A program made the translations under genes and the position numbers. From Ketobacter sp. (GTDB lineage: Bacteria > Pseudomonadota > Gammaproteobacteria > Pseudomonadales > Ketobacteraceae), in NCBI RefSeq assembly GCF_003671495.1, contig NZ_RCHN01000007.1, positions 62,001 to 126,000 on the forward strand: a stretch of DNA of 64,000 bases, written 5' to 3'. The notes beneath the pieces were generated by a model that was given only the letters and a program-made list of their open reading frames with translations, made no database searches and was not told the origin of the DNA. Positions 35,864-45,197 of this stretch are shown piece after piece (the stretch's first letter is position 1; the number at the start of each line of letters is the position of its first letter).

Positions 35864-38800
35864 ATGAAGCAGTTTTCAATTCCCAAATTCCTGATCGGAT
35901 GTACCTTGCCGGCGCTGTTGATGCTGGCCGGTTGTGGCGGCGGCGGTGGCGGTGACGCCTATGAACCGCCGGCCCTGTCCCACGGTGTGATCTTCACCTA
36001 CCCTCTGGATGGCCAGACGGATGTGCCACTGGGCACGCGGTTTTATGCCACCTTCAGTCGCAATGCCAGTGCCGCGGCGGTGGCGGCCGCCTGCAGTGTG
36101 GACGGCAGCGGCAATGTCAGTGGCCACTTCTGCCTGATCGGACCCGGCAACTCGGTGGTGCCCATCGCGCCCAGTGTCAGTGGTGCGGTGGTGCAGTTCG
36201 AAACCGATCAGCTGCAGCAGGGCACCCGCTACGAGCTGTATGTCTCCAGTGCAGTGATCGGCGGCGGTGCCTCCAACCTTTCCATCAGCTCGCCCCTGGT
36301 GACCTTCCTCACCAGCCGCACCGACCCGGTACCGAGTGTGGCGCCCACGGTGACCGCCATTAACGGCGAGGACCCGGATGTCTATTCCACCATCCTGCCG
36401 TCACCCCCTGAGCCCCGCTACCCCATGATGGACTTCTCCACCATCCGGGTGGAATTCAGTGAGCCCCTGGATGAGAAAACCGTACGCATTGACGCCACCG
36501 ATGTGGCCAACAGCCCCTTTGCCTTTGTCAGTGTGGACGGTGCTACCGAAACCCTGGTGCCCGGTTCGCTGGTGGTGCGCAAGCAGCACATCAGCTTTGA
36601 TCCGGAGTCAGACCTGACTCCCGGCACCACCTACCGCCTGCGCCTGAACGCCGGCATCACTGACCTCAATGGTGAAACCGTGAATCCGGTGACCTTTGAG
36701 ATGGTGCCCGAGGATTCCAACAGCTGCGGTTGCGTCATCACCCAGCGCTTCAATACCACGGCGGCCTTTGGTGAGGCCGGCTTTCCCCAGACGTCGCGGC
36801 TGACCGGGCGCCCGCTCAACGCCATCGACCTGTATTCGCCCCTTATCGGCAGCAATGACATCAATCTGAGGGATGCCACCCTGGAGGCGCGCCTGGCCGA
36901 TCCCAGTGCCTTTGGCGGCCTGATTCCGTTTGTGATTCGCAAGGGCGCCTCGCTGCCCATCACCGGCCTGGACCTGGCGTTGGGTGGCGCGGTGCCCGCC
37001 AACCTGCAGACCGGGGACATCACCGCCAGTTTCATCACCGATGTGACCGGCTATATGGATCGCAATCCCTATCGGCCCTACAGCACCCAGGTGGATGACG
37101 CCAAGTCGCCGGTGTTTGTGTACCTGATTTTCGATCTGGCACTCACCAGTGCAGACCCCACCGGCAATGCGGTGCTGAACCAGACCATTCCCCATATCCA
37201 GGCCACCGGTACCGCCCGCATCAGCGACGGCACCCTGTACATCGAAAGCGTGCGCACTCTGGAGATGGATCTGCTGGGCCTGGATCAGGCCCCCGCTCAT
37301 CTGGTGTTGGGCATCCAGTCTGACCTGGTGTCCGTGCCGGAGCCGGACCTGACCGCCCCGGTGATCACTGCGGCCTACCCCGCCAGCGGCAGTACGGATT
37401 TCCCGGTGGGGGACGAGTTGTCGCTGATCTTCAGCGAACCCATCAACAATGCCGGCGTGGACCCCCAGGATGAGATCGTGCTGACCAATGTCACCGATGG
37501 GGGAGCCGTGCCTTTCCAATTGGCCTGGGACGGCAGCACCGTGCTGCTGCAACCCAATACGCCCCTCAGCTACAACAAGCAGTACCAGATCAGCCTGGGT
37601 GCTCTGGAGGATCTGTCCGGCAATGGGCTGTCCCTGGATGTGGGGGACGCCACCGGCGGCAGCGGGGTGATCACCTTCAACACGGAAAACCCGGGTGCCA
37701 CCAGTGTCGGCCCCATGGTGACCAGTATCTATAACGGTGCCGCCTGTAACCTCACCGGTGGCGACGCGAATTTTGCCGGGCGCTGCGTGGGTGGCAACTC
37801 CGGGGATGAGCGCTACCTGCCTTTCACCCTGCCGTCGGATGGTCATCTGGAAGTGTATTTCACCCAGCCCATGAATGCCTCTACCCTGGTGCTGGGCAGC
37901 GCCTGTGGCAGCGGTGCGGTGCGCATTGAAGAACTGAGTGGCGGCAGTTGTGTGGGGGTGGTGGAAGGCTCCCTGATCGCCGACACCCGCAGTTTCACGT
38001 TCACGCCCACCCAACCCTGGAGCGAAGGTACCCAATACCGGGTAACTCTGGTACCGGGGGGCAATACCAGCTGTGATGCCGGGGAAATCTGCGGCAGCAA
38101 CGGGCGCCCCTTGAATCCCGACCCCCTCAATGGTGGCCGGTCCGGGGACGCCGGTGGCGGCAACATCGTCAACACCTTCACCGCCGTGGCGGCCAACAAC
38201 GATGTCTTTTTGCCCCTGCAGTTACAGCCCTACACCGACCTCAACGGCAATGGTTTTGTGGACGGCAGCGAAACCGGGCACAGCGAGAACAGTGCCGGGG
38301 TGGTGATTGTGCCCCTGGACCTGGACGGCATCACCAACGGCATCATTACCCGCGCTGAGTTCCTGGATCAGCCCGGCGGCAGCGTGATTCCCCAGGCCAA
38401 CATCTACCTCAGCGGTGCCTTGCCGGTCACCGTGGGGGAACCGGAACCCCTCGCCATTGATGGTGCTCTCTGGGGCATGACCTTGACCGGCGACAGCCAG
38501 ATTCCGGTGCAGGTGCATCCCGGCATCCTGTATGGCACCTCCATTACCATGGATTCCTCCGCCCGGGTGCTGGGGATTACCATTCCCATCGCCGATGTGG
38601 AAACCGGGCTCAGCATCCTGCGCCTGCGGCAATCCGGTGGCGAGCCGGTGACCGGTTACATTGTGCAGGAGGCGGGGGAGGACCAGCCCCAGTTTATTGC
38701 CCAGCTCGACCTGTATATGGATGCCCCGGACATGGAGATCGAGGTGGATATTCCATTACTGGGCGGCCTGATTGCAGTGAATCACAACCTGCACAGCCTG

Positions 38801-38998
38801 CCGCTGACGGCCATCGTGAAGGGACCCATTACCTTCCTGGAGGACGGCCGCATCCTGATCGAACAAATAAATGTCGGCGCCATCGAACTGGTGATCAACG
38901 TCTCCTCCATCGCGGGCAACGGCGCCATCAAGATGGCCATTGAGGCCAACGCCATGCAGTTGCGATTAATCGGTAACCCACTCAAAGGCCGCAAATAA
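35864..38998 (+). CDS. Large lipoprotein with bacterial Ig-like (SbsA/Big_5) domains
   Basis: 1044 residues from ATG 35864; an in-frame GTG at 35840 precedes a poorer signal start. The lipobox is L-M-L-A-G-C, followed by seven Gly. At least four Ig-like domains of the Big_5 type are seen, each opening with a pattern such as F-T-Y-P-L-D-G-Q-T-D-V-P or Y-P-A-S-G-S-T-D-F-P-V-G-D and containing I-F-S-E-P. The C-terminal third is beta-rich without a clear family. It is probably anchored in the outer membrane and may face outward. The OmpW-type gene follows after ten bases, so the two are likely made together. Confidence 0.75.
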   Translation: MKQFSIPKFLIGCTLPALLMLAGCGGGGGGDAYEPPALSHGVIFTYPLDGQTDVPLGTRFYATFSRNASAAAVAAACSVDGSGNVSGHFCLIGPGNSVVPIAPSVSGAVVQFETDQLQQGTRYELYVSSAVIGGGASNLSISSPLVTFLTSRTDPVPSVAPTVTAINGEDPDVYSTILPSPPEPRYPMMDFSTIRVEFSEPLDEKTVRIDATDVANSPFAFVSVDGATETLVPGSLVVRKQHISFDPESDLTPGTTYRLRLNAGITDLNGETVNPVTFEMVPEDSNSCGCVITQRFNTTAAFGEAGFPQTSRLTGRPLNAIDLYSPLIGSNDINLRDATLEARLADPSAFGGLIPFVIRKGASLPITGLDLALGGAVPANLQTGDITASFITDVTGYMDRNPYRPYSTQVDDAKSPVFVYLIFDLALTSADPTGNAVLNQTIPHIQATGTARISDGTLYIESVRTLEMDLLGLDQAPAHLVLGIQSDLVSVPEPDLTAPVITAAYPASGSTDFPVGDELSLIFSEPINNAGVDPQDEIVLTNVTDGGAVPFQLAWDGSTVLLQPNTPLSYNKQYQISLGALEDLSGNGLSLDVGDATGGSGVITFNTENPGATSVGPMVTSIYNGAACNLTGGDANFAGRCVGGNSGDERYLPFTLPSDGHLEVYFTQPMNASTLVLGSACGSGAVRIEELSGGSCVGVVEGSLIADTRSFTFTPTQPWSEGTQYRVTLVPGGNTSCDAGEICGSNGRPLNPDPLNGGRSGDAGGGNIVNTFTAVAANNDVFLPLQLQPYTDLNGNGFVDGSETGHSENSAGVVIVPLDLDGITNGIITRAEFLDQPGGSVIPQANIYLSGALPVTVGEPEPLAIDGALWGMTLTGDSQIPVQVHPGILYGTSITMDSSARVLGITIPIADVETGLSILRLRQSGGEPVTGYIVQEAGEDQPQFIAQLDLYMDAPDMEIEVDIPLLGGLIAVNHNLHSLPLTAIVKGPITFLEDGRILIEQINVGAIELVINVSSIAGNGAIKMAIEANAMQLRLIGNPLKGRK

Positions 38999-39008
38999 GG
39001 AGGCGAGC

Positions 39009-39923
39009 ATGAATAGGTTAATGTCACCCGCCTGTTTGGCGGTAATGTTGGCGGCCATCAGCAGTGGCCCGGTGGTGGCGGCCGTAGAGCAACCGGTTGC
39101 GGACCAGAGTGAAGGCCAGATTGAGGACCAGGCCAATTACTGGGACCGTTTTAAAACCAAGACGCTGGGTCTGGAAGCGGGTGCCAAACCCTTCTATTTG
39201 CGGGCCGGATACACCTCGTTGCAACCGGATTCCTCCAGCGACGAGGTGAGCCTGGACGTGCCCTCGGATTCGCCCACCACGTTGGCCATCAGCAGCGGCC
39301 CTATTGAGGGCTCCGGGGCATCGGTGAATCCGGTGAGCTTCCCCTCGGCCATTGTAGGTTATCGCCTGCCCTGGGATCGGGGCCAGTGGTCCATCGAAAC
39401 CATCCTGGCGCTGCCCTTTACGGTGGAGTTTGAGGCGGAAGGGACCCTCAAGGACGAATCCATCGCCCCCTATGCCCTGGGCAATATACCCACCGGGGTG
39501 GAGCCACTGGGCTCCGAGTTCGGGGAAAGCAAGGTGTTGCCGCCGGTGGTGACGGTGGTTTATCGCTTTCTGATGGACAAACCCCTGCGACCCTACATCG
39601 GCGGCGGCCTGTCTTATATGATCACCTACGATGCCGAGGTTACCAATCCGGTGCTGACGGCGGTGGGGGAGCCGGAACTGGAGATCGACGATGTGCTCGG
39701 TTATGTGGTGCAGGGGGGGGTGGAGTACAACTTCTATAAGGACTGGTGGGTGAACTTTGATGTGAAGTTCATCGGCGGCCTGGAAGCCGAAGCCACGGTG
39801 AAAAATATCTGGGTGGAGACGCCGGACCTGCCCACCTACAGTCCGGCGGAAGTGGGGGATGCCAGTGTCAATGTGACGGTGGACCCCTGGGTGTATCACA
39901 TTGGTGTGGGGTTCGACTTCTGA
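39009..39923 (+). CDS. OmpW family outer membrane beta-barrel protein
   Basis: 304 residues with a signal peptide cleaved near V-V-A-A. The mature barrel shows alternating strands, with P-Y-I-G-G-G-L-S-Y and a final W-V-Y-H-I-G-V-G-F-D-F, the aromatic C-terminus required by the Bam machine. OmpW barrels are eight-stranded pores for small hydrophobic molecules. The protein is longer than the usual 200-220 residues because of an N-terminal acidic segment and longer loops. AAGGAGG lies over the stop of the lipoprotein gene, so translation is probably linked. Eight G in a row at 39713-39720 fall inside the gene. Confidence 0.82.
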   Translation: MNRLMSPACLAVMLAAISSGPVVAAVEQPVADQSEGQIEDQANYWDRFKTKTLGLEAGAKPFYLRAGYTSLQPDSSSDEVSLDVPSDSPTTLAISSGPIEGSGASVNPVSFPSAIVGYRLPWDRGQWSIETILALPFTVEFEAEGTLKDESIAPYALGNIPTGVEPLGSEFGESKVLPPVVTVVYRFLMDKPLRPYIGGGLSYMITYDAEVTNPVLTAVGEPELEIDDVLGYVVQGGVEYNFYKDWWVNFDVKFIGGLEAEATVKNIWVETPDLPTYSPAEVGDASVNVTVDPWVYHIGVGFDF

Positions 39924-40024
39924 CCGGGAAACTAACCTGTCACGACTCCGCATCATAAATCAGTATAATGGGCACAGTTTCTATTCGATTCTGTAGCAAG
40001 CCATCCCCGTGATACAAGGAAGCT

Positions 40025-43000
40025 GTGCCCGTGACCACCCTGACCGCCCGTCTCAAGCAACTCAGCTGGAAACACCTCAGCTGGCAACAGTGGACGCTCG
40101 TCGCCCTGGTTCTGTTCTACCTGCTCTACATCGCGCTGTCCTACCTGTACCTGCCGGGCAAGCTCAAGCAGGTGGTGGAAACCGACGTGGCGCAACAGGT
40201 GGGGCGCGACATTACGGTGGAGCGCTTTGAGTACAACCCCTTCGATTTGTCGCTGCGGGTGTTCGGCCTCTACGTACCGGATAAACCGGATGCGCCTTTG
40301 CTGGCCTGGGACCAGTTCTATGTGAATTTCACCCCCTGGGGCTCCCTGTTCGGTTGGGAAATCAAACTGGAAGCCGTGCAGTTGGACAAGCCGGTGGTGA
40401 ATCTGGATAAAACCGGTGACCGCTTCAATTTCAGTGACATTCTGGAACGGTTCGCGGCGACTGAAGACAGCGAGGAGCAGACGGCGGAGGAAGCGGCGTC
40501 CGCGGACAGCACCGGTATTGCCCTGGAAATTTCCCGCACCGCCATCAATGACGGGTTCTTTCGTTTCACGGACTTCAGTGGCGCGCAGCCGGCTCGCAGC
40601 GAAATGGATAACGTCACCATTGAACTCTCTGACCTTTACCTGGCTACCGGTGATGAACACCTGAACCCGTTCAATATCACCGCCGCCATTCCCGGTGGTG
40701 GAGCCCTGAAAATGGCGGGCCAGTATCGGGTGGATCCCCTGCTGGTGGAAACGGAACTGGATGCCAGTGGTGTGGAGCTGAAGGAGTTCAGTGACTTTGT
40801 CACCAACGTGATTCCCATCAAAGTGGCGGATGGCCAGTTGGCGCTGAACGGCGCGCTGGCAGTACAACAGCAAGGCGAAGAGGTGGCGGTGACCGCCAGG
40901 CTTGAGCAACTGAGCGTGACCGATCTGGCGCTGGATGATCGCACTCTGGACCCACCCATGGCCCGGGTCTCCGCCATCACCCTTGGCGGAGTGGAATTCG
41001 ATTTGCTGCAACAACGCCTGACGATCGCCAGTGTACGGGTGGACGGCCCGGTGCTGCATCAGTGGCTGGATGAAAACGGCAAGCCCCGCTTTGAGCACCT
41101 GCTGGTGCAGGAAGTGGTGGAGGAAAATATCGAGCAGCAGGCACCCGCGCATCAGCAGGAGGAAAGCGCGCCCTGGAGCGTGGTGGTGAACAGCCTGGCG
41201 TTGGCCGAGGGCGAGTTTTATTTCTCCGACAAGAACCCGGGCATCACCCAGAGTCACAGCGTTACCGCCCTGACTGTGGAGCTGCAGAACCTGACCCTCA
41301 CCGAAGGGGAAACCGTACCGGTGTCCGTGAGCGCACGTCTGGACCAGCAGGGGGAATTAACGGTGGAGGGCAGCATGACCCTGGTGCCGTTCAAAATGCA
41401 GCTGAACTACGGGCTGGCGAACCTGCCGTTGCCAGCGTTCTCCGAATACGTTGAGCTGGGAACCTATTTGCGCATCGAGAAAGGTGCGTTGCAGTTGGAA
41501 GGCAATATCGCCCTGGATACTGAGGGTGACATGCCCATCCAGTCGCAACTGGCGCTGACGGTGGACGGGTTTCAGGCGGAGGATACCCGCACCGGCAAGC
41601 CGGTGGTGCAGTTTAAACAACTGCAATTGCAGGACATGAATCTGGATACCCAGGCCCGCAATGTGCAGGTGGGCGGCCTGGTGCTGACGGAGCCCAACCT
41701 GCTGCTGGCGATCGACGCGGAAAAGCAAATGAACTGGGCCACCATCACCAAGCCTGCAACCTCGGGGAGTGGAGAGGCTTCGACCGAAGACACCGCGCCG
41801 GACACCAACGAATCCAACCCGGACTGGCAGTACCGCATTACCAAGGTGGAAATCCTCAACGGCCTGACCCGGTTTGAAGACCGCAGTCTGTCACCGGTAT
41901 TCAAAACCGGCCTGCACAATCTGGATTTCAAGCTGGACACCGTGGCCAGCGACGGTACACAGCCGGTGCCGTTTTTCCTCACCAGTAAAATTGATCGTTA
42001 TGCGCCGTTCAGTGTGAAAGGCACCCTGGACCCCATTGCCCAGCAGCCGGGATTTGAATTCAAAAGTACTTTGAAGGGTTTGGAAATGCCGGCGCTGTCA
42101 CCCTATTCCGCCCAGTTCATTGCCTACAACCTGCAAAGCGGAAAACTGAACCTGGATCTGGATTACTCGCTGCATAACAGCAAGCTCAAGGGTGGCAACA
42201 AACTGGTGGCGGATCAACTGTACCTGGGGGAGGAAGTGCCCAATGATGAGGCCATCGATGCGCCGGTGGCACTGGGTCTGGCCTTGTTGCGCGACGTGAA
42301 CGGTGTGATTGACCTGGATGTGGGTGTGGCCGGCGATCTGGACGATCCCGGTTTCAATGTGTCCGGGATTATTCTGAAAGCCTTTATTAATGTGCTGGTG
42401 AAAGCCGCGACCTCGCCATTCCAGTTGTTGGGGTCTCTGGTGGGCAGCGGTGAGGACATGGGGGCCATTGATTTTGATGCCGGCTTTGCCACGCTCACGG
42501 CCGAAAATCAGACGCGCCTGGAGCAATTGGTGGAAGCCCTGGCTCAGCGCCCGCAGTTGGTGGTGACGTTCAGTGGGGCTGCCTCCCCGCAGGAGGATAC
42601 GCCCATGCTGAAGAAACTGCGCATCCAGGAGCGGGTGGCTGAGGTCCGTAAAATGTCCCTGGAGGAGTTGCGGGAAGAAGCCGGTGATCAGGACTGGTGG
42701 ACTGTACGGGCCAACCGCCGGGCCATCGAAAACCTCAATGACGAGTTGAAGCTGGCGGATGAGTCCGCGCGGGAGGATGCGTTGCAGGCCGCGCAACCGG
42801 ACTTGAAAGGCGATGCGCTGGAGGCCGCCGTGTACCAGGGGATGTACGAGGACGTGGCGGCACAGCAGAACATCACCAATACCGACCTGTTGGCGCTGGC
42901 GGATCGCCGGGCCCTGGCCATCAAGCAGCATCTGGTGGATGTGTTGCAACTGGATCACGCGCGGGTCACCGTGAGCAAAAGCCGCAGTGGGGATTTAAAG

Positions 43001-43036
43001 GGGCGGGTGGTGAATCTGGGGCTGGATGCACGATGA
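40025..43036 (+). CDS. DUF748 (AsmA-like) envelope protein
   Basis: 1003 residues from GTG 40025, with AAGGA five bases upstream; GTG 40031 is an alternative. An N-terminal anchor helix (about 24-45) is followed by V-E-T-D-V-A-Q-Q-V-G-R-D-I-T-V-E-R, the start of the AsmA/DUF748 fold, and a long row of beta segments, probably a bridge-like periplasmic groove. The C-terminal ~150 residues, with L-V-V-T-F-S-G and R-A-L-A-I-K-Q-H-L, resemble an OmpA-type module. AsmA-like proteins are implicated in moving phospholipid to the outer membrane; for DUF748 this is inference. Its stop overlaps the next start by four bases. Confidence 0.82.
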   Translation: MPVTTLTARLKQLSWKHLSWQQWTLVALVLFYLLYIALSYLYLPGKLKQVVETDVAQQVGRDITVERFEYNPFDLSLRVFGLYVPDKPDAPLLAWDQFYVNFTPWGSLFGWEIKLEAVQLDKPVVNLDKTGDRFNFSDILERFAATEDSEEQTAEEAASADSTGIALEISRTAINDGFFRFTDFSGAQPARSEMDNVTIELSDLYLATGDEHLNPFNITAAIPGGGALKMAGQYRVDPLLVETELDASGVELKEFSDFVTNVIPIKVADGQLALNGALAVQQQGEEVAVTARLEQLSVTDLALDDRTLDPPMARVSAITLGGVEFDLLQQRLTIASVRVDGPVLHQWLDENGKPRFEHLLVQEVVEENIEQQAPAHQQEESAPWSVVVNSLALAEGEFYFSDKNPGITQSHSVTALTVELQNLTLTEGETVPVSVSARLDQQGELTVEGSMTLVPFKMQLNYGLANLPLPAFSEYVELGTYLRIEKGALQLEGNIALDTEGDMPIQSQLALTVDGFQAEDTRTGKPVVQFKQLQLQDMNLDTQARNVQVGGLVLTEPNLLLAIDAEKQMNWATITKPATSGSGEASTEDTAPDTNESNPDWQYRITKVEILNGLTRFEDRSLSPVFKTGLHNLDFKLDTVASDGTQPVPFFLTSKIDRYAPFSVKGTLDPIAQQPGFEFKSTLKGLEMPALSPYSAQFIAYNLQSGKLNLDLDYSLHNSKLKGGNKLVADQLYLGEEVPNDEAIDAPVALGLALLRDVNGVIDLDVGVAGDLDDPGFNVSGIILKAFINVLVKAATSPFQLLGSLVGSGEDMGAIDFDAGFATLTAENQTRLEQLVEALAQRPQLVVTFSGAASPQEDTPMLKKLRIQERVAEVRKMSLEELREEAGDQDWWTVRANRRAIENLNDELKLADESAREDALQAAQPDLKGDALEAAVYQGMYEDVAAQQNITNTDLLALADRRALAIKQHLVDVLQLDHARVTVSKSRSGDLKGRVVNLGLDAR

Positions 43037-43809
43037 GCGGAAGCCTCCATGTGAGCGGGGATTGGGTGTTGCTGCGGGGGCTGGTGCGCCAGCAGAAACA
43101 CTGGGAACAGTTTCCGGCGCGCTTTGCTGAAGCCTTTCCAGAGGCCCGGGTTCACACCCTGGATCTGCCGGGCAACGGTGTCCTTTGTGATCGCCCCAGT
43201 CCGCTGACCGTGCGGGAGATGATGGAATCGGCCCGGCAGCAACTGCAGGTGCGTGGAATCATGGGGCCGGTGAACCTGCTGGCCATTTCCCTGGGGGGCA
43301 TGGTGGCCATCGAATGGATGCACCGTCACCGCCAGCAGGTCACCAGCGCCGTCATCATCAATTCCTCCCTGCGCGACGCCGGCACCCTGTTTGATCGACT
43401 GCAGCCGGCCAACTACCCGGCCATCCTGAAAAACCTGCTGCTGCAGCGTGACCCGTATTCCCGGGAAAAACTGATCCTGGACATCTCCAGTAACCTCTAT
43501 CCCCACAAAGCCGCGTTGGCGCGCAAGTGGACAGAATACGCCACCACCCACCCCACCCGTCGCCGCAATGCCCTGCGCCAGTTGCTGGCGGCAGCGCGCT
43601 ATGCGGCCCCACGGCGGCGCCCCCACGATCGTGTACTGGTGCTGAACAGTGCCCGCGATCGCCTGGTGAATCCGGTGTGTTCTGAGCGCATGGCCCGGCG
43701 CTGGGATTGGCCCCTGCGCACCCATCCCCGGGCTGGCCACGATCTGCCGCTGGACGACGGCCCCTGGATTCTGCAGCAGATCCGGCACTGGCTGACCGAC
43801 ACTGCCTGA
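43033..43809 (+). CDS. Alpha/beta hydrolase, BioH-like fold
   Basis: 258 residues. The fold and triad are visible: nucleophile Ser in A-I-S-L-G-G, Asp in N-S-A-R-D-R-L-V-N-P, and His in R-A-G-H-D-L-P. The oxyanion region near the N-terminus is the weak L-L-R-G-L-V-R, and D-L-P-G-N-G precedes the cap. The cap is basic and helical. Substrate is unknown; the similarity to BioH is only of the fold, and no biotin genes are near. It starts within the last codons of the DUF748 gene (ATGA overlap), so the two are coupled. Confidence 0.8.
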   Translation: MSGSLHVSGDWVLLRGLVRQQKHWEQFPARFAEAFPEARVHTLDLPGNGVLCDRPSPLTVREMMESARQQLQVRGIMGPVNLLAISLGGMVAIEWMHRHRQQVTSAVIINSSLRDAGTLFDRLQPANYPAILKNLLLQRDPYSREKLILDISSNLYPHKAALARKWTEYATTHPTRRRNALRQLLAAARYAAPRRRPHDRVLVLNSARDRLVNPVCSERMARRWDWPLRTHPRAGHDLPLDDGPWILQQIRHWLTDTA

Positions 43810-43961
43810 AATTCCACCGAAAGTTTGCCATAACGGGTAAAAAATCACGTTCCGGTTGTGATGTCGCCGACTTGGCGCATCGCAATGGCTCCTCTATGCT
43901 GATGAACGTGTCAGAGCTTGATGCCGTGATCTGCCCGCAATACGGTTCTTTGTTGTCTGCA

Positions 43962-43983
43962 CAGGGATTGCGCAGAATCCCTG
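43962..43983. promoter_or_regulatory. Inverted repeat before the muramidase-holin cassette
   Basis: CAGGGATT (43962-43969) and AATCCCTG (43976-43983) are perfect inverses six bases apart, 52 bases before the muramidase start. The site could be an operator or an RNA hairpin. The remaining part of the 225-base gap (43810-44034) shows no gene I can support. Confidence 0.45.
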
Positions 43984-44034
43984 CCAGTTAAGTCATCGTC
44001 CACCTGTGGAAAATGCTCTTGATAGGGAAGCCAG

Positions 44035-44577
44035 ATGAACATGATTGAAGACATGATCGATGCTGTCCTGATACGCGAAGGCGGCTACGTCGATCACCCC
44101 GCAGACCGCGGCGGTCCCACCAATTTTGGTATCACCCAGAAAACCCTCTCCCGTTATTATGGCCGCGCTGCCACCGTCGATGAAGTTAAACACCTGTCCC
44201 GGGAAGTGGCCGAGGAAATCTATCGGCGCAATTACTACAAAGGTCCCGGCATTGATACGCTGCCGGACCTGATCCAGCCATTTATTTTCGACTCCGCCGT
44301 CAATCATGGTCCGCGGCGTGCCATCAAGTTTTTACAGAACGTGTGCAACCAGGCCGGTTATCGCCCCCTGCTGTCGGTGGATGGCGCAGTGGGCCCCAAT
44401 ACCCGCCGCGGTGCGGAGTGGGCGTTACGGGAAATGGGCACCGTATTGTTGGATGCCCTGATCGAGGAACGACGCAATTTTTACCTGTTGATTGTGGAAG
44501 CCAATCCTTCACAGCGGGTATTCCTCAAAGGTTGGATGAACCGGGTGAACGAATTCAGTGATCAGGAGATAGTGTGA
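44035..44577 (+). CDS. Glycoside hydrolase family 108 muramidase (endolysin type)
   Basis: 180 residues. The hallmark E-G-G-Y-V-D-H-P-A-D-R-G-G-P-T-N-F-G-I-T lies near the N-terminus, with E15 as catalytic acid. The second part holds the peptidoglycan-binding 3 domain (V-D-G-A-V-G-P-N-T-R, then F-L-K-G-W-M-N-R). The enzyme cleaves the glycan chain of murein. There is no signal peptide, so it needs a holin to cross the inner membrane, and a holin gene follows at once (TGATG overlap). Related enzymes occur as phage endolysins and as secretion activators such as ZliS. No integrase, capsid or tail gene is present nearby. Confidence 0.9.
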   Translation: MNMIEDMIDAVLIREGGYVDHPADRGGPTNFGITQKTLSRYYGRAATVDEVKHLSREVAEEIYRRNYYKGPGIDTLPDLIQPFIFDSAVNHGPRRAIKFLQNVCNQAGYRPLLSVDGAVGPNTRRGAEWALREMGTVLLDALIEERRNFYLLIVEANPSQRVFLKGWMNRVNEFSDQEIV

Positions 44578-45197
44578 TGGCATGGTGGAGCGCGATAGGC
44601 GATATATTTACCGGCGGCAAGCAGGTGGCGGAAGTCTTTGTGGAAAACAAGGAAGCCAAGGGGCAGCGACAACACGACGAAAAAATTGCCGACATTGGTC
44701 GGGACATGGCGTCTCTTAACCAGTTTGCCGCGGAATTCCAGGGGCGGCAGAAAGGTGGCTCTTGGGATTCCTTTGTGGATGGACTGAACCGACTGCCCCG
44801 ACCGTTGCTGACGTTCGCCATCATCAGCTTCTTTGTGTTGGCGCCACTGTTCCCTGAGCGCTTTTTTCAGATTGCCAAAGCCTATGAGGTGATGCCGCCA
44901 GGGTATTGGGCGCTGCTCAGCGTGATCATCGGATTCTATTTTGGCGGTCGTATGCAACTCAAGTCGCAGGATTTCACCATCAAAAAATCCGCCGTGGTGA
45001 CCGCTGCCAAGGAGCTGGTGGCGATCAAGAAAGAGTTCCGCCAGATTGAAGATGAGCTGGAGCCCATGGAATCCAAAATCTATGACATTGCGGTGATGGA
45101 AGGTAAGAAAACACCGAAAAACAAAGTGGTGGAGCAATGGCTGAAAGGGCGCAAAAGCGCGGCGCCTGATCGTAGCGGTGAGTTGGTTGGGGGGTGA
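44577..45197 (+). CDS. Holin of the three-helix (GTA holin-like) family
   Basis: 206 residues from ATG 44577, with AGGAG upstream inside the muramidase gene. The N-terminal 75 residues are soluble (W-W-S-A-I-G-D-I-F-T-G-G-K, then charged helices). Two clear membrane helices lie near 80-102 (F-A-I-I-S-F-F-V-L-A-P-L-F) and 113-130 (A-L-L-S-V-I-I-G-F-Y-F-G-G-R), and the C-terminal 70 residues are cytoplasmic and basic. This resembles the GTA_holin_3TM family, which lets the partner muramidase reach the wall. The soluble tail is longer than in small holins. It overlaps both neighbours by one base (TGATG), a sign of coupled translation. Confidence 0.75.
   Translation: MAWWSAIGDIFTGGKQVAEVFVENKEAKGQRQHDEKIADIGRDMASLNQFAAEFQGRQKGGSWDSFVDGLNRLPRPLLTFAIISFFVLAPLFPERFFQIAKAYEVMPPGYWALLSVIIGFYFGGRMQLKSQDFTIKKSAVVTAAKELVAIKKEFRQIEDELEPMESKIYDIAVMEGKKTPKNKVVEQWLKGRKSAAPDRSGELVGG

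Noticed and set aside
35698-35886. A 62-codon minus-strand frame in the lpoB / Ig-lipoprotein gap
   Set aside because: It overlaps the start of the lipoprotein gene, lacks a ribosome site and resembles no family.
43896-43991. Possible 31-residue peptide gene in the gap before the muramidase
   Set aside because: No clear ribosome site and no recognisable feature; the frame is too short to support.
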